Below are positions 1 to 5,427 of a DNA stretch of 5,450 nt, piece by piece. The first letter of the stretch is position 1. Every line of letters begins with the position of its first letter. The translations under genes and the position numbers were made by a program. Source of the DNA: Clostridiales bacterium (GTDB lineage Bacteria > Bacillota_A > Clostridia > Lachnospirales > Bianqueaceae). The notes below the pieces were generated by a model. That model did no database searches. It was given only the letters and a program-made list of their open reading frames with translations, and was not told the DNA's origin. Location: contig JAHZBS010000164.1 of the NCBI GenBank assembly GCA_019423265.1, positions 1 to 5,450 of the forward strand. Direction: 5' to 3'.

Positions 1-353
1 TTATTGAGCTTCGGGGAATTGGAATTTTGGACGTCAAGGAGCTCTTTGGCGTGGAGTCGATTAAATCGTCCCAGAGCATTGATATGGTGATTAAATTAGA
101 GGTGTGGGATCCCAATAAGCAGTATGACCGTCTGGGGCTACAGCAGGAGACGATGACGATCCTGGGAAACAAGGTGATTTGCTATTCCATCCCCATACGC
201 CCTGGAAGAAACCTGGCCATCATTGCGGAGACGGCGGCCATCAATCACCGTCAGAAGAAGATGGGGTACAACGCGGCGGAAGAGCTGAACAACCGCGTCA
301 TCCGGAATATCAACCGCCGGCGCCAGGAGAGAAAACGCAATGGACTTATGTAA
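1..353 (+). CDS. hprK: HPr kinase/phosphorylase, C-terminal part (5' end outside window)
   Basis: This is the C-terminal 116 codons of HPrK/P, the bifunctional enzyme that phosphorylates HPr (and Crh where present) on its regulatory serine and removes that phosphate by phosphorolysis. It thereby controls carbon catabolite repression in Firmicutes. The frame is open from base 3 to the TAA at 351-353. Seen directly: the family signature E-L-R-G-I-G-I at the very start of the visible frame, then LFG. The second hallmark, R-P-G-R-N-L-A followed by E-x-A-A-x-N-x-R-x-x-x-M-G-Y-N-A-A, lies at about 198-290. The arginine-rich tail is ordinary for the family. Full-length members are about 310 residues, so the N-terminal domain and the P-loop lie upstream of the window. 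The TTG at 27 is an internal leucine codon, not a start. The gene precedes glk by 69 bases and may share its transcript. Identification is secure; completeness upstream cannot be judged. Confidence 0.96.
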   Translation, partial: IELRGIGILDVKELFGVESIKSSQSIDMVIKLEVWDPNKQYDRLGLQQETMTILGNKVICYSIPIRPGRNLAIIAETAAINHRQKKMGYNAAEELNNRVIRNINRRRQERKRNGLM

Positions 354-354
354 G

Positions 355-380
355 GACTCCGCCACATAGAAAGCGGAGTC
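355..380 (+). other. Perfect 8-bp hairpin in the hprK-glk gap
   Basis: GACTCCGC (355-362) is exactly complementary to GCGGAGTC (373-380), with a 10-base A-rich loop. It begins two bases after the hprK stop codon. The following bases (TGGCAAGGCT) contain no T-run, so it does not look like an efficient intrinsic terminator. In RNA it could act as a 3' stability element for hprK, a processing site or a weak attenuator. The stem is seen directly; any function is inference. Confidence 0.5.
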
Positions 381-408
381 TGGCAAGGCTATAGTTTGAG
401 TATATATT

Positions 409-413
409 GGAGG
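409..413 (+). promoter_or_regulatory. Ribosome binding site deciding the glk start
   Basis: GGAGG lies 9 bases before the ATG at 423. It selects this ATG over the in-frame TTG at 396, which lies upstream of the site and has no Shine-Dalgarno sequence of its own. The GTG at 418 is out of frame. Confidence 0.85.
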
Positions 414-422
414 ATATGTGAG

Positions 423-1373
423 ATGATTTATGCAGGGATTGACCTGGGCGGGACGTCCATCAAGGGGGCGCTTGTAACGGACAAGGGCCAGATTCTCAGG
501 AAGAAAAGCATTCCGGCAGGCGCCGAGCGCAGTCACCGGGACGTGGTGACCGACATGGCGAATCTTATCTTGGACCTGATGACAGAGGAAGGGCTGACGC
601 CGGAGGAGGTAGCGTCGGTGGGAGTCGGTTCGCCGGGGGCCATCGACCCAGAAAAGGGCGAGGTGATCTTTGCCGCGAATTTTGCAGACTTTCGCAATGT
701 GCCCATGCGCAGCATCATGGAGGAAATCTTAGAGATGCCGGTCTATGTGGACAACGATGCCAACGTAGCGGCCTTGGGGGAGAGCATGTTCGGCGCCGGA
801 GAGGGCTGCCGGAATTGTGTGGCCCTAACGCTGGGAACAGGCCTGGGCGGCGGAGTGATCATCGACGGCAAGATTTTTTCAGGGGCTTTCTACGGCGGCG
901 CGGAGCTGGGACACCAGGTGATCGTCGTGGACGGTGAGCCGTGTACCTGCGGGCGAAAAGGCTGTTGGGAAGCATACAGCTCCGCAACGGCGCTGATCCG
1001 AATGGGGAGGGAAGCCGCCCTCGCCAATCCGGATTCATTGCTTCACTCCATCGCCGGTGAGGGACTCGCCAAGATGGAAGCCAAAACAGTCTTTGACGCG
1101 GCGCAGGCGGGGGATGAGGTGGCCCAAAGGGTTCTGGACGAGTATCTCAAGTATCTGGCCGCAGGGATCACCAATACGATCAACGTCTTTCAACCGGAAG
1201 TCCTCATTGTGGGAGGCGGCGTCAGCGCCCAGGGGGAAAAGCTGATGGAGCCCCTGCGCGAGTTGGTCCGAAGGGAGGTCTTCGGAGGGCAGGCGGATAA
1301 GACGCAGCTCCGGGCGGCCACATTGGGCAACGATGCCGGCGTCATCGGCGCCGCCATGCTTGGAATTGAATAA
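423..1373 (+). CDS. glk: ROK-family glucokinase
   Basis: This 316-residue cytoplasmic sugar kinase most likely phosphorylates glucose to glucose-6-phosphate with ATP. Seen directly: the N-terminal phosphate-binding motif D-L-G-G-T-S-I-K-G (residues 7-15); the substrate and catalytic motif D-N-D-A-N-V-A with N111 and the presumed general base D112; the glycine-rich L-G-T-G-L-G-G-G-V loop (137-145); E161-L-G-H164; and the ROK zinc site C-T-C-G-R-K-G-C-W-E (C174, C176, C181, with H164 as the fourth ligand). A second glycine-rich nucleotide-binding segment, V-G-G-G-V, is near residues 263-267. Length is normal for ROK glucokinases. The start is ATG 423, with GGAGG 9 bases upstream. No N-terminal helix-turn-helix is present, so it is an enzyme rather than a NagC/XylR-type repressor. 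Glucose is the expected substrate from family resemblance, but ROK kinases also use N-acetylglucosamine, N-acetylmannosamine, mannose or fructose, and sequence alone does not settle this. It follows hprK and is closed by a probable terminator. Confidence 0.93.
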   Translation: MIYAGIDLGGTSIKGALVTDKGQILRKKSIPAGAERSHRDVVTDMANLILDLMTEEGLTPEEVASVGVGSPGAIDPEKGEVIFAANFADFRNVPMRSIMEEILEMPVYVDNDANVAALGESMFGAGEGCRNCVALTLGTGLGGGVIIDGKIFSGAFYGGAELGHQVIVVDGEPCTCGRKGCWEAYSSATALIRMGREAALANPDSLLHSIAGEGLAKMEAKTVFDAAQAGDEVAQRVLDEYLKYLAAGITNTINVFQPEVLIVGGGVSAQGEKLMEPLRELVRREVFGGQADKTQLRAATLGNDAGVIGAAMLGIE

Positions 1374-1389
1374 TCGAGATGCGACTAGG

Positions 1390-1441
1390 AAAGCTGGGAA
1401 TTCTGAGAATAGAGAATTTTCCAGCTTTTGTGGTTGTTTTT
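1390..1441 (+). terminator. Probable intrinsic terminator after glk
   Basis: AAAGCTGG (1390-1397) pairs perfectly with CCAGCTTT (1421-1428). AATTCT (1399-1404) continues the helix against AGAATT (1413-1418), across a small internal bulge, leaving an 8-base loop. The stem runs into a T-rich but interrupted tail, T(4)GTGGTTGT(5). It begins 17 bases after the glk stop. The interrupted tail suggests termination may be partial. Confidence 0.75.
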
Positions 1442-1462
1442 CACAATATAATAGTATATAAT
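1434..1462 (+). promoter_or_regulatory. Sigma-A-type promoter for the murB operon
   Basis: TTGTTT (1434-1439), a partial -35 match, is separated by 17 bases from a perfect -10 hexamer TATAAT (1457-1462). Transcription would begin near 1469, about 25 bases before the murB ATG. A second perfect TATAAT lies at 1447-1452 but has no usable -35 at normal spacing. The -35 falls within the T-rich tail of the preceding terminator. The promoter is predicted from motif and spacing only. Confidence 0.7.
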
Positions 1463-1493
1463 ATGGTAAGAACTAATAAACGAGGGGACGCAA

Positions 1494-2426
1494 ATGGATC
1501 ATCAAGACCTGGCGGCGCGGCTGGGGGAGATTTTTCCCCAAGAGCGCATTCTTAGGGATGTTTTGTTAAGTCAGTACACGACGTTTCAGATAGGAGGTCC
1601 GGCGGATTTTATGGTGACGCCGGCCAATGAGGAGCAGCTCAGCGAGTGCTTAACCCTCTGCCGGCAGGAGGGTACGCCCATATTCGTCTTAGGCAGAGGC
1701 AGCAATGTGCTGGTGGGCGACGCGGGATTTCGCGGCGTCGTCATTCGAATCGGCGCGGACTTTCAAGGAGTTGAATTTGAAGAAAATATGGTCATGGCCC
1801 AGAGCGGTATTCTGTTGTCCAAGCTATCCAGGCTGTTGTTGGAGAGAGAACTGGCGGGTTTTGAATTTGCATCCGGGATTCCCGGGACTCTCGGCGGCGC
1901 CATCTACATGAATGCGGGCGCCTACGGCGGCGAGATGAAGGATCTTCTGCTGGAAGTGACGGCTGTGGATGAGAATGGGGCTTACAGGAATTTGCCGGCG
2001 GAGGAGTTGGCGCTGGGATATCGGACTAGCCTTTTTCAGAGCAAGCCTTGGGTAGTGGTCAAGGCGCTTTTGCGGTTGGAGAGCGGGCAAAGGCAGGAGA
2101 TACAGGAGAGGATCCAGATGCTCAATGAGCAGAGGCGGAGCAAGCAGCCTTTGGAGCAGCCGAGCGCGGGAAGCGTGTTTAAACGGCCGCCCGGACATTT
2201 TGCCGGGCATTTGATCACGGAGGCAGGGCTCAAGGGCTGCCGCGTTGGCGACGCCATGGTTTCCAACAAACACGCCGGATTTATCGTGAACGCCGGGCAC
2301 GCCACATCGGCGGACGTGGTGGCGTTGATCCGGAAGATCCAGGAGACAGTTAAAAATCAGTTCGGTGTCGATCTCGTCCCCGAGCTCCGATACCTTGGCA
2401 CATCGCGGTTGGAGAAGCTGAATTAG
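1494..2426 (+). CDS. murB: UDP-N-acetylenolpyruvoylglucosamine reductase
   Basis: This 310-residue FAD flavoenzyme of the cytoplasm uses NADPH to reduce UDP-GlcNAc-enolpyruvate to UDP-N-acetylmuramate, the second committed step of peptidoglycan precursor synthesis. Seen directly: the N-terminal T-T-F-Q-I-G-G-P-A-D segment (29-38); the FAD-binding L-G-R-G-S-N-V-L-V (66-74); the long FAD-domain motif G-I-P-G-T-L-G-G-A-I-Y-M-N-A-G-A-Y-G (128-145); G-Y-R-T-S with R177; P-S-A-G-S-V-F-K carrying the presumed proton-donor S227; and the C-terminal P-E-L-R with the conserved catalytic-site E297. The G-Y-R-x-S form and the length are typical of the shorter Firmicute-type MurB rather than the longer E. 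coli type. GAGGGG (1482-1487) lies 6 bases before the ATG. It is the first gene after the predicted promoter and leads rapZ, with a 25-base gap to the preferred rapZ start. No expected active-site residue is missing. Confidence 0.97.
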   Translation: MDHQDLAARLGEIFPQERILRDVLLSQYTTFQIGGPADFMVTPANEEQLSECLTLCRQEGTPIFVLGRGSNVLVGDAGFRGVVIRIGADFQGVEFEENMVMAQSGILLSKLSRLLLERELAGFEFASGIPGTLGGAIYMNAGAYGGEMKDLLLEVTAVDENGAYRNLPAEELALGYRTSLFQSKPWVVVKALLRLESGQRQEIQERIQMLNEQRRSKQPLEQPSAGSVFKRPPGHFAGHLITEAGLKGCRVGDAMVSNKHAGFIVNAGHATSADVVALIRKIQETVKNQFGVDLVPELRYLGTSRLEKLN

Positions 2427-2429
2427 CGC

Positions 2430-2437
2430 AGAGGAGG
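2430..2437 (+). promoter_or_regulatory. Strong Shine-Dalgarno before rapZ, with unusual spacing
   Basis: AGAGGAGG, continuing to GGAGGTG, is close to ideal. It lies immediately against an in-frame GTG (2437), 11 bases before an in-frame TTG (2449) and 14 bases before ATG 2452. The GTG is effectively part of the site and cannot be its start. The true start is therefore TTG 2449 or ATG 2452. Confidence 0.75.
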
Positions 2438-2451
2438 TGTTTAGACCCTTG

Positions 2452-3342
2452 ATGTTTTTAGTCGTCACCGGCATGTCCGGCGCAGGAAAAAGTACGGTTT
2501 TAAACGTGCTGGAGGACACTGGTTTTTTTTGCATCGATAATATGCCGCCGGAGTTGATCCCCAAGTTTGCTGAACTGTGCTGTACCAGCAATACGGAGGT
2601 GGAGAAAGTCGCATTTGGGATCGATATTCGAGGCCGGCGATTCTTTGCGCAGCTGTTTCAGACACTGCAGGAGATGAAGAATTCTGGATATGAGGTCCAG
2701 ATTCTGTTCATGGAGGCGGCCGACGCTGTTTTGATCAAGCGTTTCAAGGAGACGCGCCGCCGGCATCCCCTGCTTGACGATACCGATGAACCCCAGGCGG
2801 TCACGAGGACAGAGCAGGCCCTTGCGCTGGAGAGGCAGATGCTGCAGGAGCTGAAAAAACGGGCAAACTATGTTCTGGACACCACAAGCATTAATACTTG
2901 GCAGTTAAAGGAAGAGATCCGCAAGACGTTTGTGGAGGGGCAGGAATTTAAAAGCCTGATGATTCACATCGTGTCCTTCGGCTTTAAGCATGGGATTCCC
3001 ATGGATTCCGACATGGTGTACGATGTGCGGTTTATCCCCAACCCTTTTTATATACCGGAGATGCGGGAGTTGACTGGCAATGACCGGGCCATCCAGGAGT
3101 ATGTGATGAAATGGGATGTGTCGAAAGAATTTTTGGACAGAGTGACCCAATTGGTTACATTTTTAATTCCCCACTATATTAAAGAGGGAAAAAATCAGCT
3201 GGTCATCAGCATAGGCTGCACAGGCGGTAAGCACCGCTCTGTCACCATGGCCAACATGCTCAGCCAGACTTTAAAACAGAAGGGCCACCGGGTTTTTTTG
3301 TTTCACCGGGACCTGGAGAAGGATGGAAGGCCGGCTGTCTGA
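2452..3342 (+). CDS. rapZ: RapZ/YvcJ nucleotide-binding regulatory protein
   Basis: This is a RapZ-family P-loop protein (YvcJ in Bacillus) of 296 residues from ATG 2452. YvcJ hydrolyses nucleotides. E. coli RapZ senses glucosamine-6-phosphate and directs RNase E to the sRNA GlmZ, so controlling glmS. Seen directly: the Walker A motif G-M-S-G-A-G-K-S-T (7-15); D-N-M-P-P just after it (30-34); D-I-R-G-R (58-62); K-E-T-R-R-R-H-P-L (about 99-107); and the C-terminal domain hallmarks F-G-F-K-H-G (176-181), R-F-I-P-N-P-F-Y (193-200) and G-C-T-G-G-K-H-R-S (255-263), a phosphate- or sugar-phosphate-binding segment. H-R-D-L-E-K is followed by a short extra tail. The start is uncertain: TTG 2449 adds one residue, and GTG 2437 adds five but is unlikely. 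Length matches the family. An RNA-adaptor role is not established in Clostridia, so the mechanism here is open. It is followed by yvcK after 45 bases. Confidence 0.95.
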   Translation: MFLVVTGMSGAGKSTVLNVLEDTGFFCIDNMPPELIPKFAELCCTSNTEVEKVAFGIDIRGRRFFAQLFQTLQEMKNSGYEVQILFMEAADAVLIKRFKETRRRHPLLDDTDEPQAVTRTEQALALERQMLQELKKRANYVLDTTSINTWQLKEEIRKTFVEGQEFKSLMIHIVSFGFKHGIPMDSDMVYDVRFIPNPFYIPEMRELTGNDRAIQEYVMKWDVSKEFLDRVTQLVTFLIPHYIKEGKNQLVISIGCTGGKHRSVTMANMLSQTLKQKGHRVFLFHRDLEKDGRPAV

Positions 3343-3373
3343 GTTTATGGGGATAGGGGGAGTGAATGTGGGC

Positions 3374-3380
3374 AAAGAGG
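3374..3380 (+). promoter_or_regulatory. Ribosome binding site for yvcK
   Basis: AAAGAGG lies 7 bases before ATG 3388 and fixes this as the start. A G-rich run (GGGGGA, 3356-3361) upstream also resembles a binding site and precedes an out-of-frame ATG at 3366. Confidence 0.75.
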
Positions 3381-3387
3381 TGCAGCT

Positions 3388-4425
3388 ATGAGAATCGAAG
3401 AGGCGAAGATTGTGGCAATCGGAGGTGGTACGGGACTGTCCACCATGTTGCGCGGGCTGAAAAAGCATACGCAGCATATCACGGCCATTGTGACGGTGGC
3501 GGACAATGGCGGCGGTTCGGGCGTGCTCAGACAGGAGATGAATATGCTGCCGCCTGGGGACATCCGGAACTGCATATTGGCTCTCTCCAACACGGAGCCG
3601 ATCATGGAAAAATTATTGCAGTACAGGTTTAAAAAGGGATATCTGGCTGGACAGAGCTTTGGCAATCTATTTCTTGCCGCGATGAACGACGTGACGGGAA
3701 GCTTTGAGGAAGCCGTTAAGAATATGAGCGAGGTTCTGGCCATTACGGGAAAGGTGCTGCCTGTCACGGCGGAGGACGTGCAGCTGTGCGCTATGCTGGA
3801 GGACGGGACCGTCATCTGTGGGGAGACGGAGATTGTCAGCATCAATAAGGTTTTGCAGAAGAAGATTCAGCGGGTCTATCTGATGCCGGAAATGCCTGCC
3901 CCCTCGGAGGAGGCGCTGGCGGCCATTCGGGAAGCGGACGCGATTCTTCTCGGCCCTGGAAGCTTATTTTCCAGTATCATACCCAATCTGTTGGTGGATG
4001 GGATCGCCCAGGCGATCCGCGAGGCGGAGGCGAAGACCATCTATATCAGCAATATCATGACCCAGCCCGGGGAGACGGACAACTTTTCGCTGTCCGGCCA
4101 TATTGAGGCGCTGGAACAGTATCTGGGCGCGGGCGTGATTGATCATGTCATCACAAATAAGCAGAAGGTCCCGCCCTATGTTGTGCAGCTCTACAAGGAA
4201 GAGGATGCGTACCCGATTGTCAATGACTATGAGAATCTGGGACATGGGCTTCGCATCACGGCAGCCAATCTAGTGAAGCTGAACCGGGAGAAGCATCTGA
4301 TCCGGCATGACAGCGACAAACTGGGGATGGTTATAAAGAAGGTTGTCCAGGGGGACGAGGAGGAGGACAACCAGGTCCTGGAAACCATGGGAGCTCTGTC
4401 CGTCAACGATTTGTATCTGAATTAG
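3388..4425 (+). CDS. yvcK: YvcK/GlmR family UDP-sugar-binding regulator (CofD-like fold)
   Basis: This 345-residue cytoplasmic protein belongs to the YvcK (GlmR, gluconeogenesis factor) family and shares its fold with 2-phospho-L-lactate transferase CofD. In Bacillus and relatives it binds UDP-GlcNAc, is needed for normal growth and cell shape on gluconeogenic carbon, and stimulates glucosamine-6-phosphate synthase. Seen directly: the N-terminal dinucleotide-like loop I-G-G-G-T-G-L-S (11-18); V-A-D-N-G-G-G-S-G (37-45); the signature L-P-P-G-D-I-R-N-C (54-62); S-F-G-N-L (90-94); L-G-P-G-S-L-F-S-S (188-196); and Y-I-S-N-I-M-T-Q-P-G-E-T (219-230). The C-terminus carries H-D-S-D-K-L (307-312), then an acidic Q-G-D-E-E-E-D stretch. 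The second residue of the usual A-D-D-G-G motif is Asn here. Length is somewhat above the roughly 320 of the Bacillus protein. The conserved rapZ-yvcK-whiA order strongly supports the call. It does not make coenzyme F420: no other cofactor genes are near. Confidence 0.95.
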   Translation: MRIEEAKIVAIGGGTGLSTMLRGLKKHTQHITAIVTVADNGGGSGVLRQEMNMLPPGDIRNCILALSNTEPIMEKLLQYRFKKGYLAGQSFGNLFLAAMNDVTGSFEEAVKNMSEVLAITGKVLPVTAEDVQLCAMLEDGTVICGETEIVSINKVLQKKIQRVYLMPEMPAPSEEALAAIREADAILLGPGSLFSSIIPNLLVDGIAQAIREAEAKTIYISNIMTQPGETDNFSLSGHIEALEQYLGAGVIDHVITNKQKVPPYVVQLYKEEDAYPIVNDYENLGHGLRITAANLVKLNREKHLIRHDSDKLGMVIKKVVQGDEEEDNQVLETMGALSVNDLYLN

Positions 4426-4446
4426 CGTATCAGGGAAGGGATCGGG

Positions 4447-5427
4447 ATGTCATTTTCCAGTCAGGTCAAAACAGAGCTGTCGGAGCATATGGGCACGGCC
4501 AGGCACTGCATGTTGGCAGAGCTTGCCGCCCTTATGAATACTTGTGCCAGAGTCAGCCTTGCGCCATCGGAGATTCAATTTCAGGGAGAAAATGAAGCAA
4601 CTCTAAAAAAAGTCTTTACATTATTAGAAAAAACATTTAATATAGAGATGGAGGTTTCCTTCCGACACGGACGTGGGTTTCAGCAGGATGGAAAGGCGGG
4701 GCGATACATCGCCTATACGGGGAGCATCCGGGTGCCGGCGCAAGTTTACACCGTTCTCAAAGGGCTAAAGCTGTTGAGCAGGACGCCGGCGGGATGGGTA
4801 TTTGAGCGAAAGGCAAGCCCGCTGCTGACGGCGAACTCCTGCTGTAAGCGGGCCTATATCCGGGGGGCATTCTTGGGAGGCGGCTCCATCACCAATCCGG
4901 AGAAGACATATCACATTGAGTTTATCAATGAGACAATAGAACATGCAAAGGCATTGCAGGAGATGATGCGGTTTTTTGAATTAGATTCTAGGATCATTGA
5001 GCGGCAGCGGCAGAGCCAGAAGAGTGTGTATGTCCTGTATCTAAAAGATGGCACACAGATCGTGGACTTGCTCAACGTAATGGAGGCCCACGTGGCGCTG
5101 ATGGATCTTGAGAATATTCGCATTGTGAAGGAAATGCGAAATCATGTGAACAGGCAGGTCAACTGTGAGACGGCCAACTTGGGAAAGACAGTGGAGGCCG
5201 CCGTACGGCAGCTGGAGGATATTCGCTATGTCATCGCGCGTAAAGGACTGGGGTATATGCCAAAAGGGCTGGAGGAGATCGCCATATTGCGCCTGGAGAA
5301 CGAGGATGCCAGTCTAAAAGAACTCGGAATGATGTTGGACCCGCCCGTAGGGAAGTCAGGGGTAAATCATCGGCTACGCAAAATATCGCAGATTGCGGAC
5401 GAACTTCGACGCGGTTCAGAAGGTTGA
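4447..5427 (+). CDS. whiA: WhiA, LAGLIDADG-like DNA-binding protein
   Basis: This 326-residue protein combines a degenerate LAGLIDADG homing-endonuclease-like N-terminal region with a C-terminal helix-turn-helix. In Streptomyces WhiA is a transcription factor for sporulation. In Bacillus it is nucleoid-associated and affects cell division and chromosome segregation, so the target in this organism is unknown. Seen directly: the N-terminal M-S-F-S-S-Q-V-K-T-E-L-S start; C-C-K-R-A-Y-I-R-G-A-F-L-G-G-G-S-I (132-148), the LAGLIDADG-type helix with glycine where nucleases carry the metal-binding acid; the family signature R-N-H-V-N-R-Q-V-N-C-E-T-A-N (231-244); and a C-terminal HTH at about 276-320, including S-L-K-E-L-G and G-K-S-G-V-N-H-R-L-R-K. 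Length is normal. ATG 4447 follows yvcK by 21 bases, with a modest AAGGG (4436-4440) 6 bases upstream, so it is very probably in the same operon. It ends in TGA 23 bases before the window edge. Confidence 0.96.
   Translation: MSFSSQVKTELSEHMGTARHCMLAELAALMNTCARVSLAPSEIQFQGENEATLKKVFTLLEKTFNIEMEVSFRHGRGFQQDGKAGRYIAYTGSIRVPAQVYTVLKGLKLLSRTPAGWVFERKASPLLTANSCCKRAYIRGAFLGGGSITNPEKTYHIEFINETIEHAKALQEMMRFFELDSRIIERQRQSQKSVYVLYLKDGTQIVDLLNVMEAHVALMDLENIRIVKEMRNHVNRQVNCETANLGKTVEAAVRQLEDIRYVIARKGLGYMPKGLEEIAILRLENEDASLKELGMMLDPPVGKSGVNHRLRKISQIADELRRGSEG

Noticed and set aside
367..395. Possible promoter for glk: TAGAAA, 17 bases, TATAGT
   Set aside because: The -35 match is weak and overlaps the hairpin. 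The start would leave a very short leader before the ribosome binding site. It cannot be excluded, but is not strong enough to annotate.
138..536. 132-codon - strand frame across the hprK end and glk start
   Set aside because: Antisense to two real genes and their gap, with no recognisable protein family.
1824..2591. Long (255-codon) open frame on the - strand across murB and the rapZ start
   Set aside because: It lies wholly opposite two confidently identified genes, has no recognisable domain or start signals, and its composition is what the opposite strand of a mid-GC gene gives.
3286..3310. Direct repeat CACCGGG (3286-3292 and 3304-3310) near the rapZ end
   Set aside because: Both copies encode His-Arg in frame within the conserved C-terminus, so this is explained by the protein sequence.
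3345..3845. 166-codon - strand frame opposite yvcK
   Set aside because: Serine- and proline-rich low-complexity product typical of a reverse-strand shadow; yvcK is certain on the + strand.
3388..4425. CofD-type 2-phospho-L-lactate transferase of coenzyme F420 synthesis
   Set aside because: The shared fold explains the resemblance. The rapZ-yvcK-whiA context and motifs place it in the YvcK family, and no F420 genes are present.
4840..4890. LAGLIDADG-like segment as a sign of a homing endonuclease or intein
   Set aside because: The domain belongs to WhiA, lacks the usual acidic catalytic residue, and no host gene is interrupted.
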